From assembly GCA_944325465.1 (NCBI GenBank), contig CALVAE010000083.1, positions 1-38,978 of the forward strand: a DNA stretch of 38,978 bases, read 5' to 3'. The notes below the pieces were generated by a model. It was not told where the DNA came from. It did not search any database and saw only the letters and a list, made by a program, of their open reading frames with translations. Each line of letters opens with the position of its first letter. The stretch's first letter is position 1. The stretch is from an uncultured Bacteroidales bacterium. Lineage in GTDB: Bacteria > Bacteroidota > Bacteroidia > Bacteroidales > UBA932. This document shows positions 26,821 through 35,268 of this stretch, in pieces. The position numbers and the translations under genes were made by a program.

Positions 26821-27690
26821 ATGGCTGCATTGAAAGAGTTGAAGGCACGTATAGCCTCCGTCCAGAGTACCCTGAAGATCACTTCCGCCATGAAGATGGT
26901 CGCTTCCGCCAAACTCCACCGTATCCAGTCATCGATGGAAGCACTGGCAGAATTCGAACGCAGGTACTCGGAAATCGTAGCGGCTCTCTGCAGCGACCCT
27001 GATGTCATCACGGCATCACCTCTGGCAACCGAGCATAAGGACAGACATCATGCTACGGTCATCGCCTTCTCATCCGACAGTTCCCTGTGCGGAGGCTTCA
27101 ATGCCAATGTCATAAAGCACCTTGCAGAGGCGGTCGGCACCCTTCAGTCCGAAGGGTTTGAAGAGATCAGCGTATATCCGATAGGGGAAAAGATAGTCCA
27201 GGGTACGGCCAAGGCCGCATACGGAAGATGCCTTGATTTCAGGCATCTTGCCGGAAAGCATTCCTACGAAGGGGCGGCAACCCTCGCTGACCTGCTGATG
27301 AAGGACTACCTGTCAGGCGGTACCGACAGGGTCTGCACCGTGTACAATCATTTCTTCTCGATGGGACATCAGGCCCCGGTAACGGAGCAGATACTGCCGT
27401 TCAACCAGGAAAGTCTGGAAAATGCGGGACGGGAATCGGCAAACGACTACATCCTGGAACCGGGGGCGGACGGACTGCTGGAAGAACTCCTGCCCTACTC
27501 CGTCAGGACAAGGCTTTACCGGACCCTGCTGGACAGCATAACTGCGGAAAACGCGGCAAGGATGATTGCCATGCAGACAGCCACCGACAACGCCCAGGAA
27601 CTGATAGACGAACTCTCGCTTGAATACAACAAGAAGAGGCAGCAGGCGATTACGAATGAACTGGCCGACATAACACAAGGAAACTCATAG
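26821..27690 (+). CDS. atpG: F1Fo ATP synthase subunit gamma
   Basis: This 289-residue central rotor shaft begins with the N-terminal helix ELKARIASVQSTLKITSAMKMVASAKL. It ends with the matching C-terminal helix (MQTATDNAQELIDELSLEYNKKRQQAITNEL), which pairs with it as a coiled coil inside the alpha-beta ring. DSSLCGGFNANVIK in the middle domain is typical. It is the last gene of the cluster; a hairpin at 27725-27760 may end the transcript. Confidence 0.97.
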   Translation: MAALKELKARIASVQSTLKITSAMKMVASAKLHRIQSSMEALAEFERRYSEIVAALCSDPDVITASPLATEHKDRHHATVIAFSSDSSLCGGFNANVIKHLAEAVGTLQSEGFEEISVYPIGEKIVQGTAKAAYGRCLDFRHLAGKHSYEGAATLADLLMKDYLSGGTDRVCTVYNHFFSMGHQAPVTEQILPFNQESLENAGRESANDYILEPGADGLLEELLPYSVRTRLYRTLLDSITAENAARMIAMQTATDNAQELIDELSLEYNKKRQQAITNELADITQGNS

Positions 27691-27715
27691 ATTTTCAAAA
27701 ATCAAAAGTGTTTTT

Positions 27716-27723
27716 TAATTTTG
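27716..27723 (+). promoter_or_regulatory. -7 element for fabG
   Basis: TAATTTTG matches TAnnTTTG exactly. The sequence 20 bp upstream is AT-rich without a TTTG. The predicted start near 27729 coincides with the left arm of the hairpin at 27725-27760, giving a leader of about 70 nt. Confidence 0.42.
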
Positions 27724-27724
27724 T

Positions 27725-27760
27725 CCCCGGAATTTCTGGCCGCATACCAGGATTCCGGGG
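27725..27760 (+). terminator. Strong hairpin between atpG and fabG (terminator or 5'-leader structure)
   Basis: CCCCGGAAT (27725-27733) pairs exactly with ATTCCGGGG (27752-27760). An inner stem of CTGG and CCAG extends it, with a 7-nt loop. No T-run follows. It may end the ATP synthase mRNA or form the first structure of the fabG leader. Confidence 0.5.
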
Positions 27761-27799
27761 ATAATCCATTTGACAATCAACCTATTAAATTAAAATAAC

Positions 27800-28546
27800 A
27801 TGGGACTTCTTGAAGGAAAAGTTGCCGTTATCACAGGTGCGGCAAGAGGAATAGGAAAGGCTATCGCCCTGAAATACGCGTCAGAGGGAGCCGACATCGC
27901 ATTTACCGACCTCGTAATCAATGAAGCGGCCGAGGCCACAGTAAAGGAACTCGAGGCTTTCGGAGTAAAGGTCAAGGCTTACGCCTCCAATGCGGCGGAT
28001 TTCGAAGAGACCCACAAGGTCGTATCGGAAATCCTCGCGGAATTCGGACATATCGACATTCTTGTAAACAACGCCGGCATCACCAAGGACGGGCTCATGA
28101 TGAGGATGACGGAACAGCAGTGGGACGCAGTCATCGCAGTCAACCTCAAGTCCGCATTCAACTTCATACATGCCTGCACTCCGATAATGGCAAAGCAGCG
28201 CAGCGGAAGCATCATCAACATGTCATCCGTAGTGGGAGTATCAGGCAACGCGGGACAGTGCAACTACTCTGCATCCAAGGCAGGACTTATCGGACTGGCC
28301 AAATCCATCGCAAAGGAAATGGGACCGCGCGGAATCCGTGCAAACTGCATCGCTCCTGGCTTCATCATCACCGACATGACTGCCGCCCTTCCTGAAAAGG
28401 TACGCGAAGAATGGGAGCGCCAGATTCCTCTCCGCCGCGGAGGCACACCGGAAGATGTCGCAAACGTGGCCCTCTTCCTCGCATCAGACCTTTCTTCATA
28501 CGTAAGCGGCCAGGTAATCCACTGCTGCGGCGCGATGAACTGCTAG
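27800..28546 (+). CDS. fabG: 3-oxoacyl-[ACP] reductase
   Basis: This 248-residue short-chain dehydrogenase performs the NADPH-dependent keto reduction of fatty acid elongation in the cytoplasm. The cofactor loop is TGAARGIGKAIA (TGxxxGIG) near the N-terminus, followed by NNAGIT. The catalytic Ser lies in INMSSVVGVSGN, and Tyr and Lys in YSASKAG. GGTPEDVANVALFLASD and SGQVIHCCGAM at the end follow the FabG pattern. The last residues CCGAMNC are Cys-rich, where most FabG proteins read DGG-M. The SDR family is broad, but length and motifs favour FabG. A terminator follows 17 bp after the stop. Confidence 0.9.
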   Translation: MGLLEGKVAVITGAARGIGKAIALKYASEGADIAFTDLVINEAAEATVKELEAFGVKVKAYASNAADFEETHKVVSEILAEFGHIDILVNNAGITKDGLMMRMTEQQWDAVIAVNLKSAFNFIHACTPIMAKQRSGSIINMSSVVGVSGNAGQCNYSASKAGLIGLAKSIAKEMGPRGIRANCIAPGFIITDMTAALPEKVREEWERQIPLRRGGTPEDVANVALFLASDLSSYVSGQVIHCCGAMNC

Positions 28547-28563
28547 ACACCAACTTACATATA

Positions 28564-28594
28564 AAAGAAGCCGGCCCAAAGGGTCGGTTTCTTT
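28564..28594 (+). terminator. Rho-independent-type terminator of fabG
   Basis: A 14-bp stem (AAAGAAGCCGGCCC with GGGTCGGTTTCTTT, two G-T pairs) with an AAA loop. The right arm ends in TTTCTTT, serving as a U-rich tail. Confidence 0.75.
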
Positions 28595-28616
28595 CATTCA
28601 AGAGAGCCACTCCTTT

Positions 28617-28656
28617 GTCATCCTGAACGGAGCCGACAGGCGGAGTGAAGGATCTG
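28617..28656. repeat. Second copy of the CATCCTGAACG...GAGTGAAGGATC dispersed repeat
   Basis: GTCATCCTGAACG, a 13-bp insert, then GAGTGAAGGATCTG. Without the insert it matches the minus strand of 1021-1046 closely. It lies between the two convergent terminators. Confidence 0.65.
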
Positions 28657-28678
28657 CCGCGCATATCCAGACATTTAT

Positions 28679-28723
28679 AAAAAGAGACCGGCTCAAAATC
28701 ACTTTCGGACCGGTCTCTCTTTT
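28679..28723 (-). terminator. Terminator of the TonB receptor/lipoprotein unit
   Basis: AGAGACCGG (28683-28691) and CCGGTCTCT (28710-28718) pair exactly across an 18-nt loop, with A-rich and T-rich flanks. On the minus strand the stem is followed by TTTTTATAAA, which fits termination of the gene ending at 28744. The T-rich right flank means it may work in both directions. Confidence 0.65.
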
Positions 28724-28743
28724 GGTTCATATCAGCCAGAGGA

Positions 28744-30294
28744 TTACTCCGCTGAAGTTTTTCCGTTGATGGAATATATGTAATTATCGGTAATTTCCTC
28801 AGTACCGTTATAGACATCCATATTGCCGCAGATGACCACAACATCTCCTACCTTCAATTGGTCCTCCGAAGTGAATTTCTCGTTATCGAAGTACCTTCCC
28901 CTGAAAATATAGAGTTGTTCCCCGTTTTCAGTACCGTCGGCAGAAATATAGTATGTGGCATTACCATAATTCGGGCTGATTTCGTTGATGGAACATACGG
29001 TTCCGGTGAAATATGCCGGTTCCTTGCCATCTCCGAAGAGCACCCATGCTCCCGCATCGAAAATCGCGTTTGCAGAAGCGACACTGTACGGATCCTCGGC
29101 AGTTCCGGTCTCTTCAAGACCTTCAGGAAGAGTCGCGCCAAGTTGTGAGATTGTAAGCACGGCACTTGACTCGTTGGTCCCGTCAGTCGCGAGCACGGAA
29201 ACCTCTGCTGTACGTGTTTCCGCCGCAGGATTCTCGGTATAGTCGAATACAAGGCAACTGGTTCCATCGACATATTCCACTCCCTTGTAGGACAGCCAGT
29301 CCGCATCGAAATCAACTCCGACCACGAAAGTGGCGCCCTCGGCAGGGACATATAGAGTTCCTGCAGGCTTGTTCAGTTCCCATTCCGTCTGCTCTATCTT
29401 GATGAGATCCGGAGCGGGAGCCTCGGCTTTCACAAGGTAAGGGCGTATGCCTCTGTCCCCTGCAGAGTAGGCACCCATTGAAGAGTATTCAGTGTCATAC
29501 TGCATGATCTTGCCGTTGGAGGCATTGGTCACCGTATGCTCAAGATCACCGGTCTGGCTTACTGTCCATACCGAACCTGATCCCGGAAGGTCATCGGACA
29601 CATTGCAACTGTCATAGTTACCAGTCATATAATAGTAGCGACCGTTGGCATCCTGAATCGTGAACCCTCCTTCAACAGCGGTAAGAGTAAACACATTGCC
29701 TGCTGTACTTGACGGAGTGCCGTCCTCATCGACAATCGCCTCCTGAGAATTAAGATAGCCGTAATTGCTTCCCGGAGCGACCGGCTGGATTACATTCCAC
29801 GCCGGTTCATCGGCGGTTCCCAAGTTAACCATGAACCAGTACTCCCCGGATTCAACGGCAGGATACTGAGGGGCAAGAGAAGGGTCACCCGGCTGCTTCA
29901 CAATCACATACTGGGCAAAATTGCCGCATACGAACTGGATGGTATCAGCACGGTCGAGCGCAGCATTCGTCGCGGAAAGCGTGATCTCTATTTCATCCCC
30001 CGCCTCACCGCTCTTAGGGGATACAGTAAGCCAAGCCTGCTTTTCAGTTATGGTCCCGTCAGGATTCTGAGGGTCTGAAACCTCTACGTCAACGGTATTG
30101 AGAGTGGACTCGTCCAGATGCCAGGCATCCGCGGCACTCATCGTGATCTTTACCTCACCTCCCTCCATAGGAAGACCTACAATCGAAGGGTTTATCCGGA
30201 TCTGCTCCAGATATGTAGGTTCGAAAGCCTGCTGGCAGGAACTGAAAAGGAATGCTCCTGCGGCCAAGGTTGCGAATATATTTAAGAGTTTCAT
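28744..30294 (-). CDS. Outer-surface lipoprotein with BACON-like domains and C-terminal OB-like domain
   Basis: The protein has 516 residues with a lipoprotein signal peptide; the acylated cysteine is probably Cys20 (AGAFLFSSCQQ). Two beta-sandwich segments look like BACON domains: about residues 30-135, with AWLTVSPKSGEAGDEIEITLSA and ending VIVKQPGD, and about 285-390, ending VLTISQLG. Between them is a beta-rich stretch (about 145-265) of unknown type. The C-terminal 110 residues (YFTGTVCSI, then NATYYISADG and LKVGDVVVICG) resemble the OB-fold modules that follow BACON domains in Bacteroidota surface proteins. BACON domains are thought to bind carbohydrate or mucin or act as spacers. The start lies 14 bp behind the TonB receptor stop, so it is probably the surface partner of that receptor. 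Confidence 0.75.
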   Translation of the reverse strand: MKLLNIFATLAAGAFLFSSCQQAFEPTYLEQIRINPSIVGLPMEGGEVKITMSAADAWHLDESTLNTVDVEVSDPQNPDGTITEKQAWLTVSPKSGEAGDEIEITLSATNAALDRADTIQFVCGNFAQYVIVKQPGDPSLAPQYPAVESGEYWFMVNLGTADEPAWNVIQPVAPGSNYGYLNSQEAIVDEDGTPSSTAGNVFTLTAVEGGFTIQDANGRYYYMTGNYDSCNVSDDLPGSGSVWTVSQTGDLEHTVTNASNGKIMQYDTEYSSMGAYSAGDRGIRPYLVKAEAPAPDLIKIEQTEWELNKPAGTLYVPAEGATFVVGVDFDADWLSYKGVEYVDGTSCLVFDYTENPAAETRTAEVSVLATDGTNESSAVLTISQLGATLPEGLEETGTAEDPYSVASANAIFDAGAWVLFGDGKEPAYFTGTVCSINEISPNYGNATYYISADGTENGEQLYIFRGRYFDNEKFTSEDQLKVGDVVVICGNMDVYNGTEEITDNYIYSINGKTSAE

Positions 30295-30308
30295 ATCAGT
30301 CAGTCAGA

Positions 30309-33300
30309 TTAATTGAACATATATTTGATTCCGATGGACGCATACCAGCACTGACCGATGGTGTGGCTTGGAGTGAAAGTCTCGACGGAACCGTTGATCG
30401 CTGCCGGGGTTGAGAATACAGGATAGCCTTCGTCATCCGTTCCCATATAGGTAAGGATTCGGGCCTCGCTTGCATTGATTGCAGGATTGAGATACTTGGC
30501 CACACCCCACTTGGAATTGAACAGATTCAGCAGGTTCCTGATGTCAAAACTGAGTTGGAGGGTGTTGGTGGTGTTCCCGATCTTGACCTTGAAGTCATGC
30601 TTGTAACTGAAGTCCAGACGATGAACCCAAGGAGAATAGAGGCTGTAAGGCTCTGCATACTCTCCCTGATGCTTGCTCAGGTACTTGTCCTTATGTACAT
30701 AGGCCATGAAGCGGTCGGCATCGTCCTGGGAAACGAACCTGAACTCGCCGTTTGCCACCTGCTCGTCAGTAGGGATATAGAGGGCGTCATACCCGTAACT
30801 GTCCCCGTTCATATCATTGGTCAGCATATAGGAATAGGCTGCACCGCCTCTCCAGGTCTCGTAGATGAGACTGAAGTGGTTGCCGCACTTGTCGCTGTGT
30901 GAAACGGAAGCGATGAAGCGGTCCGGAGTCACATACTGCGAATTGTGAAGTCTGATACTGTTAGGTCCTTCTACAGAAGGGATATAGTAGAACGCTGACT
31001 CTGCATTCGATCCCGGCATTCCGGAAATATCCTTGCTTACAGTATGCGTATAGGCCGCCATGATGTCAAGCCCGTCCACAGGCTGCATGTCGAGAGAGAA
31101 ACTTGCCGAATAGCCATACCCCCTGTTGGTGTTCTCAAGCATGAATGCCGGAGTTCCGGTGCGGAAATCCTTAGGGAATGCAGGACGGTTGTCTGCTCCG
31201 TTGAATCTCGCGAACCCGCCAGGGTTCTTCATGCTCCAGTCCTTGATTGTCACACCGTTGACGGTCTTATTGTAGATAAACTCACCGGTGATTGAGAACG
31301 GGAATGACGTCGGGAAATTATAGTCGAGGGCAATGGAAGTCTTCCATACCTGCGGCATCTTGAATTTCGGATTGACGGCAGATATTGTCGATGGAACGGT
31401 ACCGTCTTCCGGGCTGACATTCTCAGGAGTACCCATAGCCACGAGGTGGTCCCTGAGTGCCTGTGCGGTCGCATTGCCGTTGGCATCGGTAACGATTCCA
31501 TTAGGGAAATACTTGCTCATGGTAGCGTTCGGATCACCTGTCAGAGTCTTGATGGTGTTGTCATTGATCTGTGCCTGATACTGCACCAGACCGCCGTTTG
31601 TAGGCATATTGGTGAAGAACACGAGAGGAAGACGGCCGGAGAAAAGACCGGTACCTCCGCGCACTGTCAGGCTGTTGTTGCCGAACACGTTCCAGTTGAA
31701 GCCGACACGCGGGGAGAAGATAAGGTTGGAAGTAGGCCAACGGCCGGTATCTACATGACGGACATTACCGTTATCATCATAATAGTTCAGAGCCTTTATC
31801 GCATTGTTGGTAATAAGGTCTCCGTTATCGAAGAACAGACCGTCGATACGCAGTCCGGCAGTAAGGGTGAAATTCTCGCTTGCCTGCCACTCGTCCTGTG
31901 CATAGATTCCTGCCTTGTAGAACTGTACTCTCGCTGCCGGCTCTGATTCTCCGCCATAGCCATAGGTCAGGCAGACGATTTCAGGGGCACGCTGCAGAAG
32001 GAAATCATCCATGCTTGCAAACCGGTAGTACCCGGAACCGTTTCTCATATAGACATTGTCAGCCAACTGATACTCAAAGGTAAGGCCTCCGGTAATCTTA
32101 TGGCTGCCGGTAAAATAGGTAAGGTCATCCCTGACACTGATATGGGTGTTGTGGACCGCATTGTTCCAGGTAAACAGTTCGTAACCGAGAGACATATAGT
32201 TGCCGTTGGTCCCTGTTCCGTCAAGAATGTCAATAAACGGGAACTCAGATGATGGAGTGCTCCTCACATCATCAAGTTTGGACCAGGTCACAAGCAACTG
32301 GTTCGACAACTGGTCGGTAATCCGGCTGTTGAGATCGAGAGACAGGGTGCTCACGAGATTGTTCATACGGTACAGGGAATTCGCGAAAGACATTGCATAC
32401 TGCGACATCCTGCTATATGAAGAACGTGTACCTCCATCCATCGAAGTGCTGCTCGGAGTGGACCAATAATGATTGTTGGTATAGTTGTACCGCAGAGCGA
32501 GCCTGTGGTTGTCGTTGATGTTCCAGTCTATGCGGCCGAGCAGTTTGATGTTGCCTTCGTTGGCCGGGAAATCAGTGTAGGAACCGGTATCATAGCCGTA
32601 TTTCTCCCTGACGAAATCGGAAACTGACTGAAGATCATCTACAGTGACTCGTGATATATAATTGTCAGGATCCGCTTCTATTCCGTTCTCAGGATCAGCA
32701 GCACGCCAGCGGTTGACCACCGTAGGAGTGTGTGTATATTCGGCGTTCACGAAGAAGAAGAGTTTGTTCTTCACGATAGGTCCGCCGAGAGTGAAACCGT
32801 AGGTAGTGTTGCGGTCGACTGCGCGTGCTCCCGTAATCTGCTCACCGTAGACGGTGTCACCCTGAAGATTCTCATTCTGGTGATATATATACGCGCTTCC
32901 CTTGAAGGTGTTGGTACCTGACTTGGTGATTGCGTTCACGCCTCCTCCGATGAAGTTGGTCTGACGGACGTCATAAGGGGAAATCATTACCTGGAGTTCC
33001 TCGATGGCATCAAGGGAAATAGGATTGCCGCCTCCCGGAAGACCGTCGGAAAGTCCGAAGTTGTTGTTGAAGTTCGCTCCGTCAACCGTAAAGTTGGCCG
33101 TACGTCCGTCTGCTCCGGCGAATGTCATGCCGTTTCCTCCGTAAGGGGAGAGTCTGGTCACGTCCTCGATACTTCTGCTGACAGTAGGAAGAGCCGTTAT
33201 CTGCTCGTTCGAGATGTTGGTAGCGGCACCTGCCCTCTCGTTCGTGAGCCTGCTGGCCGCCGTCGAGACAACGATTGCTTCAGAGAGCATTTCCTTGTCC

Positions 33301-33635
33301 TCAGCAAGATTTGCAGACAAACGATAGGTGTCAGCAAGCCTGAGGGTTATGTCCGTGTATGTCACAGCCTGATAACCGAGGCAACTGACCTCTACGGAAT
33401 AAGGACCGCCGGCACGCATACCGTTGATGGCAAAACGTCCTTCCTCGTTGGCCACTGCATAATAGGTGGTTCCGGAAGGGGTGTGTACTGCAACTACCGT
33501 CGCTCCCGGGATTGCTTCTCCGTTCTCGTCGGCGATAAGGCCGTTCAGTCCGGAGGTCGTTACCTGTGCTGATGCAGAGATAACAAAAAGCATTGCCGAA
33601 ATTGATAGCAAAAGGCTTTTGATGAATTTTTTCAT
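30309..33635 (-). CDS. Oar-type TonB-dependent outer-membrane receptor
   Basis: The protein has 1108 residues with a signal peptide cut near ASA-QV (about residue 23). A carboxypeptidase-regulatory-like beta domain (about 28-110, GLIADENGEAIPGATVVAV) is followed by the plug (about 125-245, with RTANFTVDGANFNNNFG and IEELQVMISPYDVRQ) and a long 22-strand-type barrel ending in YASIGIKYMFN with a terminal aromatic strand. The plug start and the FIGGGVNAITKSGTN segment fit Oar-like receptors better than SusC, and no SusD gene follows. Energy would come from TonB-ExbBD encoded elsewhere. Such receptors import or export large substrates; the substrate is unknown. It is the first gene of a two-gene unit. 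Confidence 0.92.
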   Translation of the reverse strand: MKKFIKSLLLSISAMLFVISASAQVTTSGLNGLIADENGEAIPGATVVAVHTPSGTTYYAVANEEGRFAINGMRAGGPYSVEVSCLGYQAVTYTDITLRLADTYRLSANLAEDKEMLSEAIVVSTAASRLTNERAGAATNISNEQITALPTVSRSIEDVTRLSPYGGNGMTFAGADGRTANFTVDGANFNNNFGLSDGLPGGGNPISLDAIEELQVMISPYDVRQTNFIGGGVNAITKSGTNTFKGSAYIYHQNENLQGDTVYGEQITGARAVDRNTTYGFTLGGPIVKNKLFFFVNAEYTHTPTVVNRWRAADPENGIEADPDNYISRVTVDDLQSVSDFVREKYGYDTGSYTDFPANEGNIKLLGRIDWNINDNHRLALRYNYTNNHYWSTPSSTSMDGGTRSSYSRMSQYAMSFANSLYRMNNLVSTLSLDLNSRITDQLSNQLLVTWSKLDDVRSTPSSEFPFIDILDGTGTNGNYMSLGYELFTWNNAVHNTHISVRDDLTYFTGSHKITGGLTFEYQLADNVYMRNGSGYYRFASMDDFLLQRAPEIVCLTYGYGGESEPAARVQFYKAGIYAQDEWQASENFTLTAGLRIDGLFFDNGDLITNNAIKALNYYDDNGNVRHVDTGRWPTSNLIFSPRVGFNWNVFGNNSLTVRGGTGLFSGRLPLVFFTNMPTNGGLVQYQAQINDNTIKTLTGDPNATMSKYFPNGIVTDANGNATAQALRDHLVAMGTPENVSPEDGTVPSTISAVNPKFKMPQVWKTSIALDYNFPTSFPFSITGEFIYNKTVNGVTIKDWSMKNPGGFARFNGADNRPAFPKDFRTGTPAFMLENTNRGYGYSASFSLDMQPVDGLDIMAAYTHTVSKDISGMPGSNAESAFYYIPSVEGPNSIRLHNSQYVTPDRFIASVSHSDKCGNHFSLIYETWRGGAAYSYMLTNDMNGDSYGYDALYIPTDEQVANGEFRFVSQDDADRFMAYVHKDKYLSKHQGEYAEPYSLYSPWVHRLDFSYKHDFKVKIGNTTNTLQLSFDIRNLLNLFNSKWGVAKYLNPAINASEARILTYMGTDDEGYPVFSTPAAINGSVETFTPSHTIGQCWYASIGIKYMFN

Positions 33636-34029
33636 AAGACTGAAATTGAAAATAGATTTTTCATATATAAACTTACATGTAACCCGAAATATATGCTTTT
33701 ACGTTTCAGACGGAGCAACTCCCTGAAACTCATTTCATTTACTTCATAGAATCAAGATTTGCAAAGGTGTTTCACGCCGCGAAGATAACATATTTAGGGA
33801 TTCTGTGAAAATTTTTGCCGTCTCTTAACGATTTTTTCACAACTCATCCGGCTGTTTATGCAGATATTTCACCCGGTCGGACATGGAGATACATCAAAAA
33901 GCAGTACAGTTTTTTAAAATTCTAAAAAACAGCATCTCAAAACAGAAAAATCTGAAGTTGACGGGCTGACGGATATATGCAGTGCCGTCTCTATTGCATA
34001 ACTTCGCTGTTACGAAAACCGTAAACCTT
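33636..34029. other. 394-bp divergent intergenic region
   Basis: This AT-rich region lies between the TonB receptor gene (minus) and the orphan lipoprotein gene (plus). Candidate minus-strand -7 boxes are CACCTTTGC (33769-33761) and TATATTTC (33693-33686), each one base from consensus. On the plus strand TAACTTCG (33999-34006) is a weak -7 candidate. An AT-rich hairpin (GTTTTTTA and TAAAAAAC, 33909-33930) lies in the middle. I see no gene or RNA here. Confidence 0.45.
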
Positions 34030-35268
34030 ATGAAAAAAATGACGAGACTGAAGATGACGGGGCTATCCATAAAGGCCATAATCATAATGGCTGTCATGGC
34101 ACATCCGGGATGCGGCCCCGTCGAACTGGATGACATCCGGCAGGAGACCGATACGGAAGAAGACAGCGGAGGGAATGGAGAGGTCCCGGTCGTTCCGAAA
34201 GACAGATTCATTACAGGAGTCGAATATCCCGAGGGTTACGACTGGATATCCGACATCGGGACAGATGCGGAAGGGGCGGTGCTCTTCCTTATGAAAGGAG
34301 ACGAAAGGATAGTGGAACTCCCCGTCGGCCATGACAGTTGCGTATCGGCAGATGCGGATATGCACAGATGTCTGGACGGCCATCTGTACACTGATTTCTC
34401 CACGGACCGGGAGACCGTAATCAAGATGGACGGCATCGAACTGCTCCGGTACACAGGACGGGAAATGATCACCGGAATAATGGTCCGGTCCGACGGCATA
34501 TACACTTTGGGACAGCCGCGGTCAGGGACGGGCTGGGCCTTCAGGAAAGACGGGGCGATAATCATTTCCAGGAATTCCGGCACGCTGCTCCATGGTCTGT
34601 TTACCGACGAAGATTCCGTCTGCTTTTCATATCAGGACAAGGTAGAGACCCCATACGGCACCAGAGAGGTGTACTGCCTCGTAAAGGACGGGACACAACT
34701 GTCCATCCCGGCAGAAATGGACGTGACAGGGATAGATGATGCAATATCCGTCAACGGAACTTTCTGCTACATCGCGCAACTGAAGGGCGTCAGGGGCAGG
34801 TTCCTTGTAAACGGCTCTGTCCGGACTCCTCTGGAAATGCCGGGAGACGCCACAGACATATCAGGATGCAGATTCATCACCGGAGACAGCGGGATCTTCC
34901 TGACAGGGACCCTCAAGGGGATTCCCGGGAAAGGTCCGCGCGATGCGGTATGGCACGGGACAGGACTGCTTGCCGGCACTCCTGCAAACGGACGGATTGA
35001 AAGATGTGTCATCGACGGCGGGAAATGCTACTACATTGGCCGGATGCAGTCAGAAACAGGAACTTCCTTTCTGTACATGAACGGAAAGGATATGGCCACG
35101 CCGTCCAGGTACAGGCTGATATATCCGCAATGCATGGGAGTATATGCCGACGACTGGTGCATTGCCCTGTCCGATTGGGCCTCTTCCGAATGTCCCGTGC
35201 TCTGGACAGAAGAAGGCATGACGGACTATGGCTTCAACGGATTGTTTACCAGCGTGACATACTGGTAA
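34030..35268 (+). CDS. Uncharacterised secreted lipoprotein with propeller-like repeats
   Basis: The product has 412 residues from ATG 34030 (MKKMTRLKM); 16 more residues upstream are possible but lie in AT-rich non-coding sequence. A hydrophobic segment (about residues 13-24) ends in HPGCG, so Cys28 may be lipidated, although the lipobox is poor. An acidic linker (about 32-55, rich in Asp and Glu) follows. The rest is built of roughly 45-60-residue units. Each has strands of the type xxYxxG or CYIA, then an aromatic, a few residues and a turn DG or NG: AFRKDG, YCLVKDG, FLVNGS, FLYMNGK, LWTEEG. This pattern suggests a beta-propeller. I recognise no catalytic motif and no named family. It is divergent from the TonB unit, and its 3' end overlaps sufD by 23 bp. 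Confidence 0.7.
   Translation: MKKMTRLKMTGLSIKAIIIMAVMAHPGCGPVELDDIRQETDTEEDSGGNGEVPVVPKDRFITGVEYPEGYDWISDIGTDAEGAVLFLMKGDERIVELPVGHDSCVSADADMHRCLDGHLYTDFSTDRETVIKMDGIELLRYTGREMITGIMVRSDGIYTLGQPRSGTGWAFRKDGAIIISRNSGTLLHGLFTDEDSVCFSYQDKVETPYGTREVYCLVKDGTQLSIPAEMDVTGIDDAISVNGTFCYIAQLKGVRGRFLVNGSVRTPLEMPGDATDISGCRFITGDSGIFLTGTLKGIPGKGPRDAVWHGTGLLAGTPANGRIERCVIDGGKCYYIGRMQSETGTSFLYMNGKDMATPSRYRLIYPQCMGVYADDWCIALSDWASSECPVLWTEEGMTDYGFNGLFTSVTYW

Noticed and set aside
27770..27775. TTGACA resembling an E. coli -35 box before fabG
   Set aside because: Bacteroidota use TTTG/TAnnTTTG elements, and no usable -10 lies between it and the ATG.
33909..33930. AT-rich inverted repeat as terminator or operator
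   Set aside because: It is only eight A/T-dominated pairs, expected by chance in such AT-rich DNA.
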